Part shown: piece after piece, positions 19,026-28,516 of the stretch | How positions within the stretch are numbered: position 1 is the stretch's first letter | Layout: every line of letters starts with the position of its first letter | Assembly: GCA_903838675.1 (NCBI GenBank) | Contig: CAILZI010000102.1 | Location: 57,000 to 120,999 of the forward strand | Length of the DNA: 64,000 nt | Direction of reading: 5' to 3' | From: an uncultured Verrucomicrobiota bacterium | Lineage (GTDB): Bacteria; Verrucomicrobiota; Verrucomicrobiia; Verrucomicrobiales; Verrucomicrobiaceae | Notes under the pieces: generated by a model | The model's input: the letters and a program-made list of their open reading frames with translations, nothing else | The model's database searches: none | What the model was told of the DNA's origin: nothing | Position numbers and translations under genes: made by a program

Positions 19026-19829
19026 ATGCCCGCCTCGATCCACCCGACCGCCATCATTGATCCGACAGCCAAGATCGGTGTGGGAGTCCACATCGGTCCG
19101 TATTGCATCATCGGCGCGGACGTGGAGCTCGGAGATGGATGCTGGCTTCAGCACCATGTGACGGTGATGGGGCCATCGAAGATCGGGAAGAACAACAAAT
19201 TCTTCGCCTATGGCTCCATCGGCCAGCAGACGCAGGATTTGAAATACAGCGCCGAGCCGACCTGGCTGGAAGTGGGTGACAACAACACCTTCCGTGAGTT
19301 TTGCTCCGTGCACCGTGCCACGTCTGCTGGGGACAAGACGGTGATCGGCAGCAACAACAACTTTCTCTCCTACGTCCACATCGCACATGACTGCATCGTG
19401 GGGAATCACGTCATCTTCTCCAACAACGGCACGCTCGCCGGGCATGTGGTCGTCGAAGACCACGTCATCATCGGTGGTCTGACGGCGGTGCATCAGTTTT
19501 GCCGCATCGGCACACGCTCGATCATTGGCGGCTGCGCCAAAGTGGTACAGGACATTCCCCCTTACTGTACTGCGGATGGCAATCCGGCCCGTGCGCGGGG
19601 CTTGAACATTGTTGGGCTTCAGCGCGCAGGTTTTTCCCGTGAGCAGATGCGCTCGCTGCGTGAGGCGTTTCGCAAAGTTTATCGGAGTGGCTTGAACAAC
19701 GCCCAGGCGGTGGAGGAACTCCGAGCTGGAGTGCTCACGCCCGAGGCGGCGGCCTTCACCGATTTCGTCTCAACGACGAAGCGAGGCATCATCCTTGGCG
19801 GCAAGGCCGAGGCGGAAGAGCAAGACTGA
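19026..19829 (+). CDS. lpxA: UDP-N-acetylglucosamine O-acyltransferase
   Basis: 267 residues with left-handed beta-helix hexapeptide repeats from the start (IHPTAIIDPTAKIGVGVHIGPYC...). The active-site region SYVHIAHDCIVGNH has the catalytic His, and the C-terminal helices (SREQMRSLREAFRKVYRSGL) are typical. It performs the first step of lipid A synthesis, just before the LpxC half encoded upstream. Length matches the family (~260). Confidence 0.95.
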   Translation: MPASIHPTAIIDPTAKIGVGVHIGPYCIIGADVELGDGCWLQHHVTVMGPSKIGKNNKFFAYGSIGQQTQDLKYSAEPTWLEVGDNNTFREFCSVHRATSAGDKTVIGSNNNFLSYVHIAHDCIVGNHVIFSNNGTLAGHVVVEDHVIIGGLTAVHQFCRIGTRSIIGGCAKVVQDIPPYCTADGNPARARGLNIVGLQRAGFSREQMRSLREAFRKVYRSGLNNAQAVEELRAGVLTPEAAAFTDFVSTTKRGIILGGKAEAEEQD

Positions 19830-19902
19830 CGCGGCAATTTCGCTGCAGACTGCATCCTTGCTTTCGTGCCTGCGCTGAATGGTGCTAAATTGGCCGCCTT
19901 TG

Positions 19903-21063
19903 ATGCAAATCCTTCTAGTCACCGAGCCTGGAGTTGATGGCGTGTTCCGGCACGTCGAGGCCCTGGCGTCGTTTTTGCTCGAGCGCGGTCATCGCATCCA
20001 TCTGGCCTATTCGGATGTGCGGGGTTCGGACCGGCTGACGCAACTGGTGGCCAAGGTTTCTGCTGCGGGTGGCAAGACGGTGAATCTTGCGGTGAGCAAT
20101 GCTCCCGGCTCTGGCGATGTGGCGGCATTGATGAAGCTGCGCAGGCTGGTGATGGAGGCGCGGCCGGAGGTGATCCATGCGCACAGTTCCAAGGCGGGCG
20201 CACTGGCGCGTGCGCTGGTCTGGCTCGGTGTGCGACAGCCGGTTTTCTACACGCCGCATGCTTACTACGGTCTGTCGGGCAAGGGCGGGATGAAGTCCCG
20301 GGTGTTCAATGCAGTCGAGACGGTGCTGGGACGCGTGGGCACGACGATCAACCTGTCTGAGGGAGAGCGGGCGTTTGCGCGGAACTCCTTGAAGATTCCG
20401 CAGGCGCGGCTGCGTTTGATCGCGAATCCGGTGGACTGTCTGCACTTTCGGCCGGCGGATGCAGCGAAGCGGCAGGAGATTCGTGCTGCGTTGGGGGTTC
20501 CGGCAGATGCGATCCTGCTGGGATCGGTGGGGCGACTGGCGTTTCAAAAGGACCCGCTGACGCTGTATCACGCGTTTGCCAAAGCCTGCCAAAACAGGCC
20601 TGACCTGTGGCTGTATCATCTCGGCGATGGCGAACTCTCCGAGGAGTGTGCGGCTCTTGCGGATCAACTGGGCATTCGTTCGCGTATTGTGCGCCAGACC
20701 TACCTGTCTGAGCCCTTGTCGTTTTATCAGGCGCTGGATGGGATGATCCTGACTTCACGCTACGAAGGGCTGTCCTTTGCGGTGTTGGAGGCGCTGGCGT
20801 GTGACCTGCCGGTGATCTTGAGCCGGGTGCCGGGAAACAACGACTTCACAGAGATGGGGCTGTCGCATTGCTGGTCGGCGGGCAAGGAAGACGTGGATGG
20901 ATTTGCGGAGGTGATCGTGCAATGGGCGAAGGATCGCGAGCTGGGGAGGGTTTCGAATCATCGGCAGATTGCGGAGTCGAGGTTTGGCCAGGATGCGTGT
21001 TTTGGGGCCATTGTGAGGGAGTATGAGCAGAAGGTGGTGGTGTTGCCCAAGGCTGTACTGTAG
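19903..21063 (+). CDS. Glycosyltransferase family 4
   Basis: 386 residues from ATG 19903 (MQILLVTEPGVDGVFRHVE). GT-B fold: the N-terminal half contains HAHSSKAGALARAL and FYTPHAYYGL, and the C-terminal half LLGSVGRLAFQKDPLTLYHAF and TSRYEGLSFAVLEALACDLPVI with the nucleotide-sugar Glu. It resembles capsule/exopolysaccharide transferases. Its TAG stop is the first three bases of a REP-like repeat. Confidence 0.88.
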   Translation: MQILLVTEPGVDGVFRHVEALASFLLERGHRIHLAYSDVRGSDRLTQLVAKVSAAGGKTVNLAVSNAPGSGDVAALMKLRRLVMEARPEVIHAHSSKAGALARALVWLGVRQPVFYTPHAYYGLSGKGGMKSRVFNAVETVLGRVGTTINLSEGERAFARNSLKIPQARLRLIANPVDCLHFRPADAAKRQEIRAALGVPADAILLGSVGRLAFQKDPLTLYHAFAKACQNRPDLWLYHLGDGELSEECAALADQLGIRSRIVRQTYLSEPLSFYQALDGMILTSRYEGLSFAVLEALACDLPVILSRVPGNNDFTEMGLSHCWSAGKEDVDGFAEVIVQWAKDRELGRVSNHRQIAESRFGQDACFGAIVREYEQKVVVLPKAVL

Positions 21064-21119
21064 TCCCGCCTTCAGGCGGTCCGGGTATGATAGTCAGATT
21101 CCGGCTAAAGCCGGGACTA
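21061..21119. repeat. REP-like inverted doublet
   Basis: Outer arms TAGTCCCG (21061-21068) and CGGGACTA (21112-21119) are reverse complements. Each side also holds a small hairpin: ccgcc-ttca-ggcgg on the left, ccggc-taaa-gccgg on the right. The arrangement is that of a REP doublet (REPIN). Confidence 0.75.
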
Positions 21120-21219
21120 CAATACGGCGCTGAGGCGGACTGTGCTTTGTTCATGCTTTGCGGTAGTTTTGCCACGCGGCTTGATCTCCTGAGCGCAGGC
21201 GCTTAGCTTTTCGGCTTCC

Positions 21220-21921
21220 ATGTCATTGTTCCGACATCTTCTCGGTCTGTTCTGCCTTGCCGCCCTGGGGGTGAATGCAGCGGAGGTGGCGTGGGAACCT
21301 GCGATGCGCGATGACACGGAGTTTTGGGCGAGCACGGTGAAGCAGCAGGCTGAGACGATGAAGCAGTCGCAGGCCAAAATCATTTTCATTGGGGACTCGC
21401 TCACGGAGAGCTGGGACAAGGAGATCTGGCAGATGCGCATCGCTCCCGCTCAGGCGCTGAACTTTGGCATGGGGGGCGAAGGGCCGCAGCATGTGCTCTG
21501 GCGCATTGAGCATGGCATTCTGGAAGGGCCGTCGCCGGAGACGGTGGTGCTCATGATCGGCATCAACAACTTCTGGCGTCACTTCAGTGCTGCCGATACC
21601 ACACGTGGCATTGAAGCGATTGTGGAGCGCATTCACACGAGGCATCCGACGACGCGAATCGTGCTGCTCGGACTACTGCCGGTGTATGAAGCGGCGTCGC
21701 CGATCCGACCCTGGATTGGTGAGATCAATGCAGGTCTCAAGCGACTCGATGGCCAGAAGAAGGTGGAGTTCTTCGATCTCTCGGCTGGTTTTCTTGAGGC
21801 GGACGGCAATCAGCGACTGCAGCTCTATCAGGAGGATCATCTGCATCTTTCCAAGGCGGGCTATGTCGTGCTGGCTCGTGAACTCACCCCTGTTCTTAAA
21901 CTGCCTGCCGCCCTGCCATGA
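21220..21921 (+). CDS. Secreted SGNH/GDSL hydrolase
   Basis: 233 residues with a signal peptide (cleavage near VNAAE). SGNH blocks: IIFIGDSLTESW (nucleophile Ser), LNFGMGGEGPQ (block II Gly), LMIGINNFWR (block III Asn) and EDHLHLSKAGY (Asp-x-x-His). Similar to PAF-acetylhydrolase beta/gamma-like esterases that deacetylate glycans. It overlaps the next gene by 4 nt (ATGA), so it probably works with that acyltransferase on a surface polymer. Confidence 0.85.
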   Translation: MSLFRHLLGLFCLAALGVNAAEVAWEPAMRDDTEFWASTVKQQAETMKQSQAKIIFIGDSLTESWDKEIWQMRIAPAQALNFGMGGEGPQHVLWRIEHGILEGPSPETVVLMIGINNFWRHFSAADTTRGIEAIVERIHTRHPTTRIVLLGLLPVYEAASPIRPWIGEINAGLKRLDGQKKVEFFDLSAGFLEADGNQRLQLYQEDHLHLSKAGYVVLARELTPVLKLPAALP

Positions 21922-22955
21922 AGTCGATCAACCCCACGCTGCGAATCGCTGAACTGGATGCCCTGCGAGGCATCGCAGCGATGGCGGTCGTCTTGTTTCA
22001 TTTCACCAGCGGCATCGCGAAGAACTGGACGTTTCACCTCTATGATCCGCCTTTCGAGTTTCCCTATGGGGGAACCGGGGTGGATCTGTTTTTCATGATC
22101 AGCGGTTTTGTCATCTTCATGACGCTGGATCGTGCGAGGTCCGCGATGCACTTTGCGGTGGGGCGCTTTTCACGTTTGTATCCGACGTTCTGGGCCTGCG
22201 CGCTGATCACACTGATTGTTACTGCCAACTATGGTTTGCCGGGGATGGAGGTCACCCAACGCGATGCGCTTTGGAACATCACCCTGCTGCCACGTTTCGT
22301 GCGAGCCCAGATGATTGATGGTGCGTACTGGTCGCTGGAGTTTGAGCTGCTGTTTTACATCGCCATGCTCATGCTGCATCGGCTGGGGGCCTTCAAGAAG
22401 CTGACGGTGCCAGTGCTGCTGCTGTGGCTCGGGGCTGCGGCTGCGGCGCATGGGGTTCTCACTTACGGGCAGCCGGAGTCGCTGGTTTATCGACTGACGG
22501 GAAAAATCAAGGCGGTGAGCAGTCTCGACTACATCCACCTGTTTGGTGTGGGCATGATTTTATACGATGCGCACCGTCGGCGTGCATGGAGCATTGGGCA
22601 TACGCTGGTGCTGGTGGCCTGCGCGGCGCTGGCGTGGTGGAAGGCGGCTTTTCCCATGCATTTCGCGTTCGTGCTGGGCTTTGGTCTGCTGCTGCATCTG
22701 GCCACGACGGGATGGCTGCCTTTCCTCAATGCGAAGCCGCTGGTGTTTCTGGGGGCGATTTCTTATCCGCTCTATCTCATTCATCAGAACATCGGGCTGG
22801 TGCTCTTGAACGCGCTAGGGGCTGTGACGGATTCGGCGTGGCTTCGCCTGGGCGTGACGGTGGCGGCGATGGTGGCGCTGGCGTGGGTGATCTCGGTCTG
22901 CATCGAGCGGCCGTCGATGCGGTGGGTGCGGGATAAGATGCGGCGCTTTACGTGA
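21918..22955 (+). CDS. Membrane acyltransferase, family 3
   Basis: 345 residues with about ten hydrophobic helices. The N-terminus ELDALRGIAAMAVVLFHF has the conserved Arg and His of acyltransferase-3 proteins, and GGTGVDLFFMISGFVIFM is the second signature. It probably O-acetylates LPS or exopolysaccharide. Cotranscribed with the SGNH hydrolase upstream. Confidence 0.87.
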   Translation: MKSINPTLRIAELDALRGIAAMAVVLFHFTSGIAKNWTFHLYDPPFEFPYGGTGVDLFFMISGFVIFMTLDRARSAMHFAVGRFSRLYPTFWACALITLIVTANYGLPGMEVTQRDALWNITLLPRFVRAQMIDGAYWSLEFELLFYIAMLMLHRLGAFKKLTVPVLLLWLGAAAAAHGVLTYGQPESLVYRLTGKIKAVSSLDYIHLFGVGMILYDAHRRRAWSIGHTLVLVACAALAWWKAAFPMHFAFVLGFGLLLHLATTGWLPFLNAKPLVFLGAISYPLYLIHQNIGLVLLNALGAVTDSAWLRLGVTVAAMVALAWVISVCIERPSMRWVRDKMRRFT

Positions 22956-22995
22956 GGCGAATTTGGAGTGCGGTTGCGCAACCCTGAAAGGGTGG

Positions 22996-23118
22996 AGCTG
23001 CCGCTTTCGAACGTCTCGTGGCGTGCGTGTGCTGACCGGCTTGCGAGGAATCACCGGCTCCCGCATTCGAAGGGGCTGTGGCGCGCGTGAGTCATTCAGC
23101 CCGTCGAAAGCGGTAGCT
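22996..23118. repeat. Imperfect inverted repeat
   Basis: ccgctttcga at 23001-23010 is the reverse complement of tcgaaagcgg at 23104-23113, and similarity extends a few bases outward (agct). It lies in the ~200-bp spacer between convergent genes and may be an extragenic repeat or bidirectional terminator; no T-run is adjacent. Confidence 0.5.
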
Positions 23119-23153
23119 GCGCTCGTTCCTCGCTGCGCGACCGCAGTCCAAAT

Positions 23154-25097
23154 TTACGCCCGCTGCGCCTGCAGCCATGCCTGGAACATGAGGATGTCCC
23201 AGAGGTAGAAATGCCAGTTCCGCGTACCGCTGAGATGTTCCTGCCATTTTTCGCGGATGGGGGCGGGGTGGAAGAAGCCTTCGCGTTTGAGGCGTGATTC
23301 GCTCAGCAGATCCTCGGCCCATTCACGCAAGGGGCCGCGCAGCCAGATTTCCAGGGGGATGCCAAAGCCTTGCTTGGGGCGGTCGATCATCGCCTTGGGC
23401 ACGTGGCGGTAGAGTGTTTCGCGCATGAGCCATTTGCCTTTGCCGTCGCGCACTTTCATGGAGTACGGGATGGTCCAGGCGAACTCGATGAGATTGGTGT
23501 CGAGCAAAGGAATGCGGCCTTCGAGACTGACACCCATGGCGGCGCGGTCCACTTTGGTGAGGATGTCGCCGGGCAGGTAGGTCTCCATGTCGAGATACAT
23601 CATGCGATGGGTGAAATCGCTGACACGCGGCCAAGCCTTGGTGTTGGTGATCGCGGTGACGGGATCTTTGCCGTCGATGACGATGTCCGTCGGTTTCTTC
23701 CAGTAGGACATGAGGTTGAGATAGAGCGTCTCCATGCCGGGAGCAGCGACTACTTCTGCAAGCTTGTGCAGTTTGTCGCCGACGGGAATGTGGCGTTTGC
23801 TCTTGGGCAGGAACTTCGCACCGACGCTGTTCATCACGCCCGCTGGCATGACGGTGAGCGCGGCTGCAGCTGCCTTCTTCATGACGGGCGGCATCCAGGC
23901 GAATTTGTTGTGGAGGCTGCGGCCCATGGCATAGCGTTCGTAACCGCCGAAGAGTTCATCGCCGGCATCGCCGCTGAGGGCGACGGTCACGTGTTTTTTC
24001 GCCATCTTGCAGACGAGATGGGTGGGAATCTGCGAGTAGTCGGCAAAGGGTTCATCGTAGAGCGCAGGCAGTTGCGGGATGACATTCAGTGCGTCCTCAC
24101 CGGTGACGTACATTTCGGTGTGCTCCGTGCCGAGATGCTTGGCCACGCTCTTGGCGATCTCCGCTTCGTTGTACTGCTTCTCGTGGAAACCGATGGTAAA
24201 AGTGCGCACGGGGCGGGCGCTTTGCTTCTGCATCATCGCCACGATGAGGGAGGAATCGATGCCGCCGCTGAGGAAGGCACCGAGGGGCACATCGGAGATC
24301 ATGCGCATGCCCACGGCCTTCTTGAGCATGGACTCGAAGGTGTCGATGGCTTCGGCTTCGGTGCCCTTGAAGGGATTATCGAGGCCGCGCTCAACCACAT
24401 GCGGCAGGCTCCAGTAATAGCCGGGCTGCGGGCGTTCGGAGGGAGCTTTGAAGCTCAGCATCGCAGCGGGTGGCAACTTTTTGAACCCCTGGTAGATGCA
24501 GAGCGGATCGGGAATGTAATTGAAACGAAGCAGGGCGGTGAGGGCTTCGCGATCCACGGCGGCATTGAAGCCGGGGAAGCGCTGAATCGCTTTCAATTCG
24601 GAGGCGAACACGAACGTTTCACCGATCCACCCGTAGTAGAGCGGCTTTTCGCCCATGCGGTCACGGGCGAGATGCAGCATGCGCTCCTGCTTGTCCCACA
24701 CGGCAAAGGCAAACATGCCGTTGAAGCGCCGGGTGGCTTCGACGACGCCCCACTGGCGAAAGGCGGCCAGCATGATCTCGGTGTCGGAGTGGCCGCGCCA
24801 GGTGTGGCCGAGGGGTTCGAGTTCGGCGCGCAGATCCTGGAAGTTGTAGATTTCGCCATTGAAGACGATGACGAAGCGGCCATCGGCGCTGTTCATCGGT
24901 TGATGACCGAGGGGGGAAAGGTCGAGAATGGAAAGACGGCGATGGCCCAGAGCGATGCCGCTGGCTGAATCGACCCAGGCACCGGCATCATCAGGGCCGC
25001 GCAGGATGATGGCGTCCGTCATCGCGGTGACGATGGCGTTCATCTCGTGGGATGGGCAGGACGTGGGAGGATTGAAGAAGCCAGCGATGCCGCACAT
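23154..25097 (-). CDS. asnB: Asparagine synthase (glutamine-hydrolysing)
   Basis: 647 residues. The class II amidotransferase domain starts MCGIAGFF (catalytic Cys2), with RRLSILDLSPLGHQPM and FNGEIYNF. The synthetase domain has the PP-loop SGGIDSSLIVAMM near residue 255, SGDAGDELFGGY, and DILTKVDRAAMGVSLEGRIPLLD. Such AsnB copies in polysaccharide loci often modify sugar acids or act in cell-wall amidation, so the role may not be free asparagine synthesis. The gene is 3 bp from the tandem glycosyltransferase and belongs to that minus-strand operon. Confidence 0.92.
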   Translation of the reverse strand: MCGIAGFFNPPTSCPSHEMNAIVTAMTDAIILRGPDDAGAWVDSASGIALGHRRLSILDLSPLGHQPMNSADGRFVIVFNGEIYNFQDLRAELEPLGHTWRGHSDTEIMLAAFRQWGVVEATRRFNGMFAFAVWDKQERMLHLARDRMGEKPLYYGWIGETFVFASELKAIQRFPGFNAAVDREALTALLRFNYIPDPLCIYQGFKKLPPAAMLSFKAPSERPQPGYYWSLPHVVERGLDNPFKGTEAEAIDTFESMLKKAVGMRMISDVPLGAFLSGGIDSSLIVAMMQKQSARPVRTFTIGFHEKQYNEAEIAKSVAKHLGTEHTEMYVTGEDALNVIPQLPALYDEPFADYSQIPTHLVCKMAKKHVTVALSGDAGDELFGGYERYAMGRSLHNKFAWMPPVMKKAAAAALTVMPAGVMNSVGAKFLPKSKRHIPVGDKLHKLAEVVAAPGMETLYLNLMSYWKKPTDIVIDGKDPVTAITNTKAWPRVSDFTHRMMYLDMETYLPGDILTKVDRAAMGVSLEGRIPLLDTNLIEFAWTIPYSMKVRDGKGKWLMRETLYRHVPKAMIDRPKQGFGIPLEIWLRGPLREWAEDLLSESRLKREGFFHPAPIREKWQEHLSGTRNWHFYLWDILMFQAWLQAQRA

Positions 25098-25100
25098 GAG

Positions 25101-27239
25101 TCAGGGATGGGGAAGGGGAGTGGCGAGGGGATGCGGCAGCGGGGCTACGGGAGCTGCGGCGGATTCGTGAGATGAATTGAGCAAGGCGGCGAATTTTTGC
25201 AGGACGCTCTCGATGGAGAACTGCTGCTCAATGCGTGCGCGAGCGGTGAGGTCTTGAGTGACACCGGCGTCGAGCAGTTCGATGCAGGCATTGGCAAGCG
25301 CTGCGGGATCGCGTGGCGGCACCAGGTGGCCGGTCTCACCCGTGACCCAGCGAGTGTCGCCGATGTCGGTAGCCACGACAGGAACGGCGCAGGCCATGGC
25401 TTCGCCGACGACGTTGGGAAAGCCTTCGCCAAAGGCAGAGGATGACACGGCGATGTGAAGAGAGGCGGTGAGTTCGGGCAGATCGTGGCGCTCACCAAGG
25501 AGCTGAATGTTGGAGGGAACTTCGAGTTCTTCGGTGCCTGCACCCACAATGATGAACTGGGCAGCGGGGCGATTCTCCGTGATGAGCTTCGCAGCGGCGA
25601 TGAAGGTGGCGTAGTCCTTCATGGGGGCATTGCGGCCAAAGCGTCCGATGCGGCCGGCGACAGGTTTGCCGGGCTGCCATTTGGCGAGATCAAAGCCGTT
25701 TGGAATGAGCTGCGTCTTGCTGGCGCGGAAGCCGATGGCTTCATGCTGCCGGGCACCTGTCTGCGTGTTGTAGGTGATGCGCTGCGGCAGCCAGGACAGT
25801 TTGGCGAGAGCACGGATGACGAGTGCGGAGCCGCGCTTTTCGTGTTTCAGATCGTAGAGGCTCTGGCGCACATTCCAGATGATGGGCATGCTTTTGAAAC
25901 GCATGAAACGTGCGAGCACGGCGGCGAAACAGCCATGGTACATCCAGCCCATCATGACATCCGCTTTGGTCTGCCGGACCACTTTGAACAAGCGCCACAG
26001 GGAGCTCAGCGTGGGTTTGCCGGCGGGCATGTCGAGACTGTGAACCTCGATGCCAGCCTCGCGCAGGGCGGTGGCGTGTTTGCCGCCTGCGGTGAGGGAG
26101 ATGACGACGTGCTGAAACTGCGGCAGTCCACGAATGAGCTGCACGAGCATCATCTCCGCACCGCCGCTGCCGAGACCGGTGGTGATCCAGAGCACCTTTT
26201 TGGAGAGCAGGCGGCTGGTGCGCTCGATGAGTTTGGCCACGCTGAATTCATCCACGATGCGCTGACGTGGATTGTGCGGCTGGAAGGCGAGCATGCACTG
26301 GGCGAGTGCGGTGTGATCGCCGACTGGGAAGACCTGCGCCTTGTCGCCGATGATCCAGGCGCTGTCGCCCACGTTGCTGGCGATGCAGGGCACGCCGCAG
26401 GCCATCGCCTCGCCAATGACATTGGAGAAGCCTTCGCCAAAGGCGCTGGAGTTCACGAGGCAGTCAAACTTGGCATAGACAGAGGGCATGTCGTTCTGCG
26501 CGGGCAGCCAGGTCACGCGGTCGGCGATTCCGAGTCTGCCTGAGAGGTCACGCATCTGCTGCTCGTAGGCGGCATCACCCGAGCCGACGATGATGAACTT
26601 CGCATGCGGATCGAGCGCTGCCGCAGCGAGGAAGGTGGCGTGGTCCTTCATCGGGTTCATGCGGCCGACGAGACCGAAGGTGAGGACTTCGTTTGGAGTG
26701 CGCGGCTGTGGCTTGAAGCGTTCGGTGTCGATGCCGTTGGGAATGACGTGCATCTTCCGGAGCGGATAACCACGGGCTGCGTAGTAGTCGCGTCCGGCCT
26801 GCGAGTTGCAGATGATGGTGTCGGCGCAGCGGGCGAGGAGGCAGTTCAGGCGGAAGCTGGCCTTGCTGAGCATGCCCCAGAGATGCGCGTCTGACTGTGA
26901 ATCACGCACGCCCCAGACGATGCGCGGGAAGCCGCAGAAGGGCTTCAGGAACAGCGCCATGAGATTTGATTCGGCGAGGTAACCATGGAGGACCTCGGGG
27001 CGGACGCTGCGCGCCGCCTGAATGAGACGGATGAAAAAGCCGGCGAGATCCCAACGGCTCTTTTTGCCGATGCAGATCGTCCGCACTGCGCCGGCTTCGA
27101 GTTCGGCACGAAAGGCACCGTCGTAAAAATGCAGCACGCTGACTTCGTGGCCATTCCGCACGAGGCCGCTGGCCAGCAGCACGAGCTGGCGCTGGGCGCC
27201 ACCGTGACCGAGATCGCGAATGATGAAGGCGATCTTCAT
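25101..27239 (-). CDS. Tandem glycosyltransferase, two GT4 modules in one chain
   Basis: 712 residues, about twice the family length. Residues ~1-345 and ~347-690 are each a complete GT-B/GT4 module. Both open with a glycine-rich GGA motif (DLGHGGAQRQLVL; TGLGSGGAEMMLVQL), both have IPNG(I/F)D, and both have the donor-site motif SSAFGEGF.NV.GEAMAC. A short Ser/Pro-rich tail ends the chain. Two linkages may be made in succession, or one module may be structural. It overlaps the O-antigen polymerase-like gene by 4 nt. Confidence 0.87.
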   Translation of the reverse strand: MKIAFIIRDLGHGGAQRQLVLLASGLVRNGHEVSVLHFYDGAFRAELEAGAVRTICIGKKSRWDLAGFFIRLIQAARSVRPEVLHGYLAESNLMALFLKPFCGFPRIVWGVRDSQSDAHLWGMLSKASFRLNCLLARCADTIICNSQAGRDYYAARGYPLRKMHVIPNGIDTERFKPQPRTPNEVLTFGLVGRMNPMKDHATFLAAAALDPHAKFIIVGSGDAAYEQQMRDLSGRLGIADRVTWLPAQNDMPSVYAKFDCLVNSSAFGEGFSNVIGEAMACGVPCIASNVGDSAWIIGDKAQVFPVGDHTALAQCMLAFQPHNPRQRIVDEFSVAKLIERTSRLLSKKVLWITTGLGSGGAEMMLVQLIRGLPQFQHVVISLTAGGKHATALREAGIEVHSLDMPAGKPTLSSLWRLFKVVRQTKADVMMGWMYHGCFAAVLARFMRFKSMPIIWNVRQSLYDLKHEKRGSALVIRALAKLSWLPQRITYNTQTGARQHEAIGFRASKTQLIPNGFDLAKWQPGKPVAGRIGRFGRNAPMKDYATFIAAAKLITENRPAAQFIIVGAGTEELEVPSNIQLLGERHDLPELTASLHIAVSSSAFGEGFPNVVGEAMACAVPVVATDIGDTRWVTGETGHLVPPRDPAALANACIELLDAGVTQDLTARARIEQQFSIESVLQKFAALLNSSHESAAAPVAPLPHPLATPLPHP

Positions 27240-28516
27240 GACTGTGGCAAAGGGGAATGGGGAGTTGCCTGCGATTTCGCGGGGGCTTTAATGACGAGGC
27301 GGAAGCGCCCGGTGTAAACCAGATTGCTGCAGACGGCGGCGGCGAACCAGTAGTGCGGTGATTCAACGAGGATCTGGCTGCACGGAATGAACAACCAGAG
27401 CGGCACGAGGCAATAGGCTCCGCGCATTCCACACGTGAAACAGCGGAAGGTCAGCAGCAGGAGGCCGCTGATGAACAGGAGCGGGCCGGTGATGCCGATG
27501 TCGATCCAGAGGGAGACGATTTGATTGTGCGGCTTCCAGACGCTGGTGCCCGCACCGGTGCCATGGCCCCAGAGCGGCTTCTTGCCGGCTGCCTCCCAGC
27601 CGTCCTGCAGGTCTTTGCCACGCTCCGGAGATTTGATGCGTTCGAAGTCGAGTTCGTAGATGGCCTTGAGACGGTCAACGGTGTCTTTGTTGGTGACGAT
27701 CCCGACCTTGGTGGACGTCTGGGCGAGAACGGCCACGCCGCCGATGGCCAGGGGAACACTGATGGCCATCATTAGCAGCATGCCCATGAAATGCTGGCGC
27801 AGATTGCCCAGAATGTAGCAGAGCATCAGGCAGGAAAACACCGCCATGCCGCTGCGGCTGAGAGTGAGCATGATGGCTGGCGAGACGAGGGCAATGAGCA
27901 CCACATTCCACCAGAAGCGCGGATTCAGCGTGAAGATGACGCTCAGCATCAGGCAGATCATGATCGGCGGATCGTTCGGATCCTCAGGGAAGCCCGCCAT
28001 GCGGCCAGGGATGCGCGTGAAGGAACGGAAACCCAGCCATTCGTAATAGACGCCACCGGCGGAAAGCAGCGCGACACACACGCCGACCCACATGGCCACG
28101 CGGCGCCAGGGTTCTGCCGAAAGGCACAGCACGGTGGTGAACGTTACGAGGAAATTGGAGATCAAGGTCATCACCACGATGCTGTGATCCCCCAGGGCCG
28201 TGATGGTGAAGCGCTGCAGGAATGCGGCGTCAAGCACGCGCAGCAGCGGCACGATGAGCATGAGAAAAGCGGGCGGGCAGATGCTGGGCCTGTTCAGCGT
28301 GACCATGATCCACGCGCCGGCGACGGTGAGCAAGGTGTAGTCGCGCGGTTTGAAGGGAAGGACGCCGACACTGTCCGCCCAGGACAGATATTTGGTCATG
28401 GTAGGCACTAGCAGCGCGAGTGCGGCAAGGAGGAGGAACTGCACCATCCGCTCGCGGTGTTTCTCGGCGGCCTTCATGAAGGCGGGCAGCATGGGAGCGG
28501 CGGGTGCGGCGTTCAT
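27236..28516 (-). CDS. O-antigen ligase/polymerase-like membrane protein
   Basis: 426 residues with about ten membrane helices. The large periplasmic loop near the C-terminal third (HGTGAGTSVWKPHNQIVSLWIDIGI) contains the H-N motif of WaaL/Wzy ligase-like proteins. It would polymerise or ligate the glycan made by neighbouring transferases. It overlaps both flanking genes by 4 nt. Confidence 0.82.
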   Translation of the reverse strand: MNAAPAAPMLPAFMKAAEKHRERMVQFLLLAALALLVPTMTKYLSWADSVGVLPFKPRDYTLLTVAGAWIMVTLNRPSICPPAFLMLIVPLLRVLDAAFLQRFTITALGDHSIVVMTLISNFLVTFTTVLCLSAEPWRRVAMWVGVCVALLSAGGVYYEWLGFRSFTRIPGRMAGFPEDPNDPPIMICLMLSVIFTLNPRFWWNVVLIALVSPAIMLTLSRSGMAVFSCLMLCYILGNLRQHFMGMLLMMAISVPLAIGGVAVLAQTSTKVGIVTNKDTVDRLKAIYELDFERIKSPERGKDLQDGWEAAGKKPLWGHGTGAGTSVWKPHNQIVSLWIDIGITGPLLFISGLLLLTFRCFTCGMRGAYCLVPLWLFIPCSQILVESPHYWFAAAVCSNLVYTGRFRLVIKAPAKSQATPHSPLPQS

